NCBI GenBank assembly: GCA_017543725.1 | Contig: JAFYFO010000265.1 | Span: 1 to 6,969 of the forward strand | Direction of reading: 5' to 3' | Source: Eubacterium sp. | Lineage (GTDB): Bacteria > Bacillota > Clostridia > Oscillospirales > Acutalibacteraceae | DNA: 6,969 bases | In this document: piece after piece, positions 1 through 5,332 of the stretch | Position numbering within the stretch: position 1 is the stretch's first letter | Layout of the letters: each line of letters begins with the position of its first letter | The notes under the pieces: generated by a model | Database searches by the model: none | Told to the model about the DNA's origin: nothing | The model's input: only the letters and a program-made list of their open reading frames with translations | Made by a program: the position numbers and the translations under genes

Positions 1-423
1 AACTGGAGCGAAGAAGGGATAACAACCCTTGACGCGGCGGAGGAAAAACTCAAAGAACTTGAAAGTTCAAACAGACTATGGAAAGAAATTCTTGCAGCCT
101 GCTCCATAACATACCGAAACCCAACCCAAAAGCAAAGAGAAATGATTAAGAACTGGGCGGACAATTTTTCTTCCGATTTGATTTTCTACGCCTGCGAACT
201 TATGAGCGAAAACGCCGAAAAGCCAACTGTTAAATATGTTGATTCCATTATTAAAAACTGGAAAAAAGCAGGAATCAAAAGCGTTGAGCAGGCAAAAGAA
301 GAAAACAAAAAGCATAAAGAAAGCAAGGAAAAACCGAATAATTCAAAACTTAAAAGCAAACCCTCCTTTGATATTTCCGAAATTGAAAAGAAGGCTATGT
401 TTGACGATAACTACGATATTTAA
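1..423 (+). CDS. DnaD-like primosome protein, 3' end (5' end outside window)
   Basis: The open frame runs from base 1 to the TAA at 421-423 and shows 140 C-terminal residues; the start lies upstream. Two copies of the DnaD/DnaB_2 (Pfam DnaB_2-type) C-terminal motif are visible. The tail of a first copy is at visible residues 1-17 (NWSEEGITTLDAAEEKL). A whole second copy spans about residues 26-99 and ends in the hallmark IIKNWKKAGIKSVEQAK (83-99). A lysine-rich linker (about 99-122) and a short acidic tail (SFDISEIEKKAMFDD) follow, as is common in clostridial DnaD-like proteins. In Bacillus, DnaD and DnaB remodel DNA at the origin and help load the replicative helicase. Pairing with a DnaC/DnaI-type ATPase 17 bp downstream supports a chromosomal primosome role. 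A phage copy is possible, since DnaD-domain proteins are frequent in phages, but no phage genes are seen here. The family is clear; the exact role is inferred. Confidence 0.88.
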   Translation, partial: NWSEEGITTLDAAEEKLKELESSNRLWKEILAACSITYRNPTQKQREMIKNWADNFSSDLIFYACELMSENAEKPTVKYVDSIIKNWKKAGIKSVEQAKEENKKHKESKEKPNNSKLKSKPSFDISEIEKKAMFDDNYDI

Positions 424-440
424 CAAAAGAAGGTACACTG

Positions 441-1409
441 ATGGCTTATTCAGCAAGTTTATACAGAAAAGCAAAGCGAATTCTTGAAGCAAGAAGGGAT
501 AAGGCATATAACGAGGCTCAGGAGCGCTCGGAGGAAATCAGAAAACTATGCCCTGAAGTAGACAGTATTCAAAAACAACTCCTCGGAGTCGGCATTGAAA
601 TATCGCAACTCTTCTTTTTCAAGGGAAACACAGATGAAAAAGTTGCCGAGTTAAAGGAAAAAAGCAACAGGCTCATTGCAAAAAGAGCGCAGATTCTTAA
701 AGAAAACGGATTTGATGAAAACGCAATGCAAACCCGCTATATCTGCCCCGTTTGCGAAGACAGCGGCTTTGTTTGCGGCAGAATGTGCAAATGCCACACC
801 GAACTTCTTAAAGAACTTATGAGAAAGGAAGTTCGCAGATTTGCTCCGCTTGAGGATTTCACTTTTGATAATTTCAGCCTTGAGCGCTACAGCAATGTTC
901 CGCTTGAAAATTCAATCGTTCCGAGGGAAAGAGCGCAGAAAATTTTTGATTCCGCAAGGCTTTATGCCCAGAACTTCTCATTAAACAGCAAAAATCTTTT
1001 ATTCCTCGGCGCAACAGGGCTCGGAAAAACTCATCTCTCGGTTGCAATAGCAAATGTTGTTATAAACAAGGGTTTTTATGTTTGCTACGGAACGAGCCAG
1101 AATATCTGCGACGACCTTCAGTCCGAACAGTTCGGCAGAACTGAAAATATCTACTACACAAAACAGCAGGTTCTTGACTGCGATTTGCTTATTCTTGACG
1201 ATTTGGGATGCGAAATTGAAAACCAATATACTCTGGCAATTCTTTTAAACATCATCAACACCCGTATTCTTTCAAAAAAGCCAACCATAATAAGCACCAA
1301 CTATGAACTTTCGCAGTTGCTTGAAAAATACGACCAGAGAATAACAAGCCGCATAACCGGAGAATACACAAAAATGACCTTCTTCGGAAGCGATATAAGA
1401 AATCAATAG
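441..1409 (+). CDS. dnaC: DnaC/DnaI-type replicative helicase loader, AAA+ ATPase
   Basis: The 322-residue protein has the family's usual layout. An N-terminal helical region (about 1-95) presumably contacts the helicase. A Cys cluster (C102-x2-C105-x6-C112-x3-C116-x-C118, then H119) resembles the zinc-binding site of DnaI-type loaders. The AAA+ domain follows, with Walker A GATGLGKT (190-197), Walker B LLILDDLG (249-256), a sensor-1-like ISTNY around N287, and an arginine-finger-like SRITG (303-307). The LEDFTFDNFSLERY stretch (137-150) just before the ATPase is typical of clostridial DnaC proteins. Such proteins load the hexameric replicative helicase onto single-stranded DNA. The ATG at 441 is preceded by AGAAGG (428-433) at 7 nt. 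It sits 17 bp after the DnaD-like gene, so the two are probably co-transcribed. IstB, the IS21 helper ATPase, shares the fold, but the Cys cluster, length and DnaD neighbour argue against it. Confidence 0.92.
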   Translation: MAYSASLYRKAKRILEARRDKAYNEAQERSEEIRKLCPEVDSIQKQLLGVGIEISQLFFFKGNTDEKVAELKEKSNRLIAKRAQILKENGFDENAMQTRYICPVCEDSGFVCGRMCKCHTELLKELMRKEVRRFAPLEDFTFDNFSLERYSNVPLENSIVPRERAQKIFDSARLYAQNFSLNSKNLLFLGATGLGKTHLSVAIANVVINKGFYVCYGTSQNICDDLQSEQFGRTENIYYTKQQVLDCDLLILDDLGCEIENQYTLAILLNIINTRILSKKPTIISTNYELSQLLEKYDQRITSRITGEYTKMTFFGSDIRNQ

Positions 1410-1447
1410 AAAAACGCCGCCCCACAAACAGATGAGGGCGGCTTTTT
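1410..1447. terminator. Bidirectional rho-independent terminator between convergent genes
   Basis: A perfect 7-bp GC stem, GCCGCCC (1416-1422) with GGGCGGC (1436-1442), encloses a 13-nt loop. Five A's lie before it (1410-1414, then one unpaired C) and five T's after it (1443-1447). Read rightward it ends the dnaC transcript with a T run; read leftward it gives a T run for the S1 gene, whose stop codon is at 1464-1466. It lies directly after the dnaC stop codon. Confidence 0.85.
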
Positions 1448-1463
1448 ATGTACTGTTGCTTTT

Positions 1464-2381
1464 TCAGAAAACGGTCTGAATTATTTTATCGGCGTTCGGG
1501 GGAGAATAATTCCAACTTGAAATATGACTTTTGCTGACAAAATATTTTAATTCGGGCTTTGCTCCGTATTCATCAAACGCCTCAACAACGGCGAGTTTGA
1601 TTTTCATTTTTTCGGGAAGAATTGATTTTATATAAACCGAAACATTTTGCCCCTCTCTGAGCGAGGGGCTGTATTCTGCAAGCCCTGCAAGATTCGGCGC
1701 AAGTTCAATAAAAACGCCGTAGGGCTCAACACTGCGAACAATTCCGCCGACCGTTTCGCCCGAACAGAACATAGCCGCGTTTTCCTCCCATGTTCCGAGA
1801 AGTTCTTTAAGAGAAAAGGTTAGTTTTCCCTCCTCCCTTTTTCTTAAAACCGTTTTGATAATCTGACCCTCGCTGAGCCTTTGCGAAGGGCTGCTTATTC
1901 TTGAAACGGAAAGCATATCAATCGGAATAAGCGAATTTATTCCGCAGCCAATATCAATAAACGCTCCGAAATTTTCAATATGAGTTACCGCGGCGCTTAT
2001 TATATCGCCCGCTTTCAGTTTTTCAATATAATTTCTCAAACATTCAATCTGAACGCTTCTTCTTGATAAAACCGCTATTCTTTCTCCGTTTTCAAGTCTG
2101 TGGAAACCGATAATTCTGAAACAAACTTTTTTGTTGACCTTGGAAATCAGGGCGATATCCCTGAGAGTTCCCTCCTGAATACCGAAAGCGCCCTCTTTAT
2201 ACGGAATAATTCCCCTGCAAAATCCCAAATCAATATGAAGATTTTTGTCTTTATCGCAGAGCAAAACCTTTCCTTCGGCAATTTGAGAGTTTTTCATTGC
2301 CTCTTTCAATTCTTCCTTGCTTTCAAATTTTCTGAAAAGCGCCGCGTTTGTTCCTTCGGGATAGTATTTCAATATAATCAT
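1464..2381 (-). CDS. S1 RNA-binding domain protein with three S1 repeats (bS1-like)
   Basis: The 305-residue protein contains OB-fold S1 repeats. Repeat 1 (about 30-108) is degenerate, with DLGFCRGIIPYKEG and a closing VLSRRSV. Repeat 2 (about 122-193) is the best, with LKAGDIISAAVTHIENFGAFIDIGCG through LTFSLKE split across it. Repeat 3 (about 206-266) has VGGIVRSVEPYGVFIELAPNLAG. A conserved-looking C-terminal tail, SSWNYSPPNADKIIQTVF, resembles clostridial proteins annotated as 30S ribosomal protein S1. It probably binds mRNA or another RNA in the cytoplasm. It is shorter than the six-repeat proteobacterial S1 and similar in scale to short Firmicutes S1 homologues, so a true ribosomal role is uncertain. 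The gene is convergent with dnaC and divergent from the prfA operon. The ATG at 2381 has its AAAGGA directly against it (one base or less), so a TTG three codons in (complement of 2370-2372) with a 9-nt spacer is a credible alternative start. Confidence 0.85.
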   Translation of the reverse strand: MIILKYYPEGTNAALFRKFESKEELKEAMKNSQIAEGKVLLCDKDKNLHIDLGFCRGIIPYKEGAFGIQEGTLRDIALISKVNKKVCFRIIGFHRLENGERIAVLSRRSVQIECLRNYIEKLKAGDIISAAVTHIENFGAFIDIGCGINSLIPIDMLSVSRISSPSQRLSEGQIIKTVLRKREEGKLTFSLKELLGTWEENAAMFCSGETVGGIVRSVEPYGVFIELAPNLAGLAEYSPSLREGQNVSVYIKSILPEKMKIKLAVVEAFDEYGAKPELKYFVSKSHISSWNYSPPNADKIIQTVF

Positions 2382-2387
2382 TCCTTT
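2382..2387 (-). promoter_or_regulatory. Shine-Dalgarno that questions the start of the S1 gene
   Basis: On the minus strand this reads AAAGGA and abuts the annotated ATG with no spacer. That is unusually tight for 30S binding. The in-frame TTG at codon 4 would have a 9-nt spacer, which is normal. Using it would remove only three residues (MII). Confidence 0.45.
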
Positions 2388-2413
2388 TATTTTATATAGA
2401 ATACTATGTTTTA

Positions 2414-2441
2414 ATATTATTAATTATGTTGATAATGGCAA
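2414..2441 (-). promoter_or_regulatory. Possible leftward promoter for the S1 gene
   Basis: On the minus strand a -35-like TTGCCA (complement of 2436-2441) is followed after 16 nt by a -10-like TAATAT (complement of 2414-2419). This puts a start site roughly 25 nt ahead of the S1 gene. The -10 matches consensus at only four of six positions and the region is very AT-rich, so chance is possible. It overlaps the -35 of the rightward promoter, so the two could compete for polymerase. Confidence 0.3.
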
Positions 2442-2457
2442 AACTTGGTGATATAAT
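2429..2457 (+). promoter_or_regulatory. Strong sigma-A promoter of the DUF951-prfA operon (extended -10)
   Basis: The -35 is TTGATA (2429-2434), the spacer is 17 nt, and the -10 is a perfect TATAAT (2452-2457) preceded by TGA (2449-2451), an extended -10 motif. Transcription would start near 2464, leaving a leader of about 27 nt before the ATG at 2491. The operon has no other obvious upstream promoter. A second TATAAT (2469-2474) with a poor -35, TTGGTG (2445-2450), lies just downstream. Confidence 0.8.
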
Positions 2458-2475
2458 ACTTGATGATATATAATA
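2444..2475 (+). repeat. Imperfect tandem duplication of the -10 region
   Basis: CTTGGTGATATAATA (2444-2458) is followed directly by CTTGATGATATATAATA (2459-2475). The copies differ by one substitution and a 2-base insertion. Each contains a TATAAT, so the duplication creates a second potential -10 box 17 bp downstream of the first. Confidence 0.6.
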
Positions 2476-2490
2476 AGAAAGAGGATATTT

Positions 2491-2685
2491 ATGAATGTAA
2501 ATGTTGGCGATATTCTGATTATGAAAAAGCCCCATCCCTGCAAAAACAATGAATTTGAGGTTTTAAGAATAGGCGCGGATTTCAAAATCAGATGCACAAA
2601 ATGCAGCCGCGAAGTTATGGTTGCAAGAAGCAAAATCGAAAAGAATATTAAATCTATAAAAGAAAACACTGAAAATAAGGATTAA
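2491..2685 (+). CDS. DUF951 family small protein
   Basis: The 64-residue protein matches the DUF951 family pattern I recognise: VGDILIMKKPHPC, then NEFEVLRIGADFKIRC, a C-x2-C pair (IRCTKCSR), and an ending VARSKIEKNIKSI. The family is small, widespread in Firmicutes and of unknown function. Its compact beta-rich build and Cys pair (with an earlier Cys in KPHPC) suggest a metal- or nucleic-acid-binding fold, which is inference only. The ATG at 2491 has AAAGAGGA ending at 2485, 5 nt upstream. It is the first gene of the operon. The prfA ribosome binding site (AAGGA, 2677-2681) lies inside its 3' end and only 3 bp separate the two genes, so their translation is probably linked. Confidence 0.88.
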   Translation: MNVNVGDILIMKKPHPCKNNEFEVLRIGADFKIRCTKCSREVMVARSKIEKNIKSIKENTENKD

Positions 2686-2688
2686 ATT

Positions 2689-3762
2689 ATGTTTGATAAA
2701 CTTGAACAGGTTGAAAAAAGATTCAACGAGGTTAACGAACTTGTTTGCAAAAGCGAGGTTGTTGCCGATATGGAGCAATACACCAGACTTATGAAGGAAA
2801 TGAAGCAACTGACCCCCGTTGTTGAAAAATTCAGAGAATACAAAAAAGCAAAGGAAACTTTTGAAGAATCAAAAGAAATGCTTTCGGACGGCTCTCTTGA
2901 TTCCGACTTTGCTCAGATGGTTAAAGAAGAATTTGAGCAGAGCAAAGAGGATATGGAAAGAATATCGGAGGAACTTAAAATCCTCCTTCTTCCGAGGGAC
3001 CCCAACGACGACAGAAATGTTATTATCGAAATCCGCGGCGGCGCAGGCGGCGAAGAAAGCGCGCTTTTTGCAGGTGTTTTATATAGAATGTATAATATGT
3101 ACGCCGAAGCAAAAGGCTTTAAATGCGAACTTCTTTCGGCGAGCGAAACAGGGCTCGGCGGCTTTAAGGAAGTCAGTTTTTCCGTCAACGGCGACGGCGC
3201 TTATTCAAGATTCAAATTTGAATCGGGAGTTCACAGGGTTCAGCGCGTTCCCGAAACCGAAAGCCAGGGCAGAATTCACACCTCAACAACAACCGTTGCG
3301 GTTCTTCCGGAAGCGGATGATGTTGATTTTGAACTCAATGAAAAAGACCTTGAAATAGATACTTTCCGCTCCTCGGGCGCAGGCGGCCAGCACATCAACA
3401 AAACCTCCTCCGCAATAAGAATAACCCATATTCCGACGGGAACGGTTGTTGAATGTCAGGACGAAAGAAGCCAGCATAAAAACAAGGAAAAGGCGATGAA
3501 AGTTCTTCGCGCAAGACTTTACGACGCAGAAAAAGCAAAACACGACGCTGAAATCGCAGGCGAAAGAAAAGCCCAGGTCGGAACAGGCGACAGAAGCGAA
3601 AGAATAAGAACATATAACTATCCTCAGGGCAGGGTTTCGGACCACAGAATAAATCTGACCCTTTATAAACTTGAGCAGATTTTAAACGGCGACCTTGATG
3701 AACTCATAGACGCTCTTATAACTGCCGACACCGCAGAGAAATTAAAGGCTTCGGAAGAATAA
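2689..3762 (+). CDS. prfA: Peptide chain release factor 1 (RF1)
   Basis: The 357-residue protein has the usual length of RF1. It contains a helical N-terminal domain (about 1-105). The codon-recognition region carries the tripeptide P188-E-T190 in [18 protein letters not shown]; the PxT form marks RF1 (UAA/UAG), whereas RF2 has SPF. The catalytic GGQ loop is at 232-234 in [15 protein letters not shown], where Q234 is the glutamine methylated by PrmC in other bacteria. The factor enters the ribosomal A site at UAA or UAG and triggers peptide release. The ATG at 2689 has AAGGA 7 nt upstream, inside the DUF951 gene. The gene that follows begins 1 bp after its stop. The usual prfA partner prmC is not adjacent on either side and no other methyltransferase gene is present in the window. 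Confidence 0.98.
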   Translation: MFDKLEQVEKRFNEVNELVCKSEVVADMEQYTRLMKEMKQLTPVVEKFREYKKAKETFEESKEMLSDGSLDSDFAQMVKEEFEQSKEDMERISEELKILLLPRDPNDDRNVIIEIRGGAGGEESALFAGVLYRMYNMYAEAKGFKCELLSASETGLGGFKEVSFSVNGDGAYSRFKFESGVHRVQRVPETESQGRIHTSTTTVAVLPEADDVDFELNEKDLEIDTFRSSGAGGQHINKTSSAIRITHIPTGTVVECQDERSQHKNKEKAMKVLRARLYDAEKAKHDAEIAGERKAQVGTGDRSERIRTYNYPQGRVSDHRINLTLYKLEQILNGDLDELIDALITADTAEKLKASEE

Positions 3763-3763
3763 A

Positions 3764-5332
3764 ATGGAAACAAAAATACTTTCAACTTCAAAACAGGATA
3801 TCGCCCTTGCAGGCAAAATACTGCGCGGGGGCGGACTTGTTGCCTTTCCGACGGAAACCGTTTACGGACTCGGCGCAAATGCGTTTGATGAAGAAGCGGT
3901 TAAAAGCATTTATCGGGCAAAGGGCAGACCGAGCGATAATCCGCTCATTGTTCACATTGCAAAAAAAGAAGATATCGCCCCCCTTGTTGAAGAAATCCCC
4001 GAAAAAGCGCAAAAACTTATAGACGCCTTTTTCCCCGCTCCGCTGACAATTATTCTTAAAAAAAGCCCCCTTATCGGAAAAACAGTCAGCGGCGGTCTTG
4101 AAACGGTTGCCTTTCGTATGCCGAAAAACGAAATCGCAAGGGCGGTTATTGAAGCGGCGGGAGTTCCGATTGCCGCTCCGAGCGCCAACACAAGCGGACT
4201 TCCCTCGCCGACAAAGGCTTCCCATGTTATAGATGATATGCAGGGCAAAATTGAAGCGATTGTTGACGGCGGCGATTGCGAATTCGGCGTTGAATCAACG
4301 GTTATAACCCTTGCGGAAAAAACGCCCGTTATTCTTCGCCCCGGCGCGATAACCAAAGAAATGATTGAAAAGGTTATCGGCAAAACAGCCCTTGCAAAAG
4401 CCGTTCTCAGCGAAATGGAAGAGGGCGAAAAAGCCGCTTCCCCCGGAATGAAATACAAGCACTATTCCCCAAAGGCAAAAGTTTTTATTGTTGACGCCGA
4501 TAAAAAAACCTATGAAAATTTCGTCAATTCAAAAAAGGGCGCTTTTGCTCTTTGTTTTGAAGAAGACGAAATCAGCATACCCAAGGTTGTTTTCGGCAAA
4601 GAAAACGACGATTTAAGCCAGGCGAAACTGCTTTTTGATAAACTCCGCGAACTTGACGAACTCGGCGCAAAAAAAGTTTATGCGCGGATTCCTAATAAAG
4701 ACGGAATAGGAACAGCGGTTTACAACAGATTAATCAGAGCCGCCGCGTTTAACATAATAGACCTGAAAAAGCCGTTTACAATCGGGCTGACGGGTCAGAC
4801 AGGCGCAGGAAAAGGCTATGTCTGCGAAGAACTTGAAAAACTCGGTTTCAAAATAATCAACAGCGATTTTGTTGCAAGAAAACTCACCGAAAAGGGCTCG
4901 CCCCTGCTCGGCGCACTGCAAAAATCTTTCGGTGAAGATATTCTTGAAAACGGAGAATTAAACCGAAAACTTCTTGCAAAAAGAGCGTTTGAAAACAAGG
5001 AAAAAACCGCGCTTTTAAACAGCGTTATGCACCCGGCGATTATTGAAGAGTGCAAAAAGCAAAGCCGCCATCCCTGCGTTTTTGACGCGCCCCAACTCTT
5101 TGAGGCAAAAGCGGAGGATTTATGCTATAAAATAATCTGCGTTTCAGCCCCTGCCGAAAAAAGACTTGAAAGAATAATGAAGCGCGATAACATATCAGAA
5201 GAAGACGCGCTGCTGAGAATAAATGCCCAGTTTGATGAGAAATATTATATTGACCGAAGTGATTATGTAATATATAATAACGGGCAGAATATAAATGAAC
5301 AAATTAACAGAATTTTGGAGGTAATCCTATGA
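3764..5332 (+). CDS. Fusion: threonylcarbamoyl-AMP synthase (Sua5/YwlC) + dephospho-CoA kinase (CoaE)
   Basis: This is one unbroken 522-residue frame carrying two enzymes. Residues 1-330 are a Sua5-type protein: YrdC domain with FPTETVYGLG (28-37), RAKGRPSDNPLIVH (51-64), PSANTSG (139-145), GVESTV (175-180) and RPGAI (192-196); then the Sua5 linker SPGMKYKHYSPKA (226-238) and a C-terminal Rossmann-like domain ending YNRLIRAAAFN. It makes threonylcarbamoyl-AMP from threonine, bicarbonate and ATP for tRNA t6A37. Residues 338-522 are a complete CoaE: P-loop GLTGQTGAGKGYV (341-353), INSDFVAR (365-372), LNSVMHPAI (418-426), VFDAPQLFE (439-447), RLERIMKRD (467-475), RINAQF (485-490) and SDYVIYNNG (499-507). 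It phosphorylates dephospho-CoA in the last step of CoA synthesis. The linker is only about 8 residues and has no ATG, GTG or TTG, so CoaE is probably made only as part of the fusion. The P-loop has GKG-Y where CoaE usually has GKS-T. The start at 3764 lies 1 bp after prfA, with GGAAGA ending 5 nt upstream. Confidence 0.93.
   Translation: METKILSTSKQDIALAGKILRGGGLVAFPTETVYGLGANAFDEEAVKSIYRAKGRPSDNPLIVHIAKKEDIAPLVEEIPEKAQKLIDAFFPAPLTIILKKSPLIGKTVSGGLETVAFRMPKNEIARAVIEAAGVPIAAPSANTSGLPSPTKASHVIDDMQGKIEAIVDGGDCEFGVESTVITLAEKTPVILRPGAITKEMIEKVIGKTALAKAVLSEMEEGEKAASPGMKYKHYSPKAKVFIVDADKKTYENFVNSKKGAFALCFEEDEISIPKVVFGKENDDLSQAKLLFDKLRELDELGAKKVYARIPNKDGIGTAVYNRLIRAAAFNIIDLKKPFTIGLTGQTGAGKGYVCEELEKLGFKIINSDFVARKLTEKGSPLLGALQKSFGEDILENGELNRKLLAKRAFENKEKTALLNSVMHPAIIEECKKQSRHPCVFDAPQLFEAKAEDLCYKIICVSAPAEKRLERIMKRDNISEEDALLRINAQFDEKYYIDRSDYVIYNNGQNINEQINRILEVIL
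5250..5278 (+). promoter_or_regulatory. Internal sigma-A promoter ahead of the M18 peptidase gene
   Basis: TTGACC (5250-5255, five of six to consensus) is followed after exactly 17 nt by a perfect TATAAT (5273-5278), inside the last codons of the coaE part. A start site near 5285 would give a leader of about 44 nt before the peptidase ATG at 5329. The local sequence is much more AT-rich than the surrounding coding DNA. It would let the peptidase be expressed apart from the upstream genes. It overlaps coding for YIDRSDYVIYNN, so part of the match could be forced by the protein sequence. Confidence 0.6.
5317..5322 (+). promoter_or_regulatory. Strong Shine-Dalgarno fixing the peptidase start
   Basis: GGAGGT lies 6 nt before the ATG at 5329, inside the end of the fusion gene. 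The ATG overlaps the upstream TGA as ATGA (5329-5332), so the peptidase can be reached both by a stop-start mechanism and by fresh initiation. Confidence 0.85.

Noticed and set aside
1410..1463. Small RNA or extra gene in the convergent gap
   Set aside because: The 54 bp hold only the bidirectional terminator and a few spacer bases.
2100..2399. 99-residue plus-strand frame antisense to the S1 gene
   Set aside because: It has no start signal or recognisable domain, and the minus-strand frame has clear S1 repeats.
3068..3096. TATAAT inside prfA with TTGCAG 17 nt upstream
   Set aside because: The -35 is poor, the TATAAT falls in codons for conserved-looking YRMYNMY, and there is no gene start nearby that needs a promoter.
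2819..3358. 179-residue plus-strand open frame overlapping prfA in another frame
   Set aside because: It is a low-information Lys/Arg-rich translation out of frame with an unmistakable RF1, with no start signal of its own.
3283..3645. 120-residue minus-strand frame rich in Cys and Phe, which could look like a membrane protein
   Set aside because: It is the antisense of the RF1 GGQ region; the hydrophobic look comes from reading Lys/Glu codons in reverse.
3952..4458. 168-residue open frame on the minus strand inside the Sua5 coding region
   Set aside because: It lies fully antisense to a gene with clear YrdC motifs, has no recognisable domain and no ribosome binding signal, and is explained by codon bias of the true gene.
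4736..4790. Possibility that Sua5 and CoaE are two genes split by an unnoticed stop or frameshift
   Set aside because: The codons read through without a stop in a single frame, and both families' conserved residues continue in that frame up to and beyond the junction.
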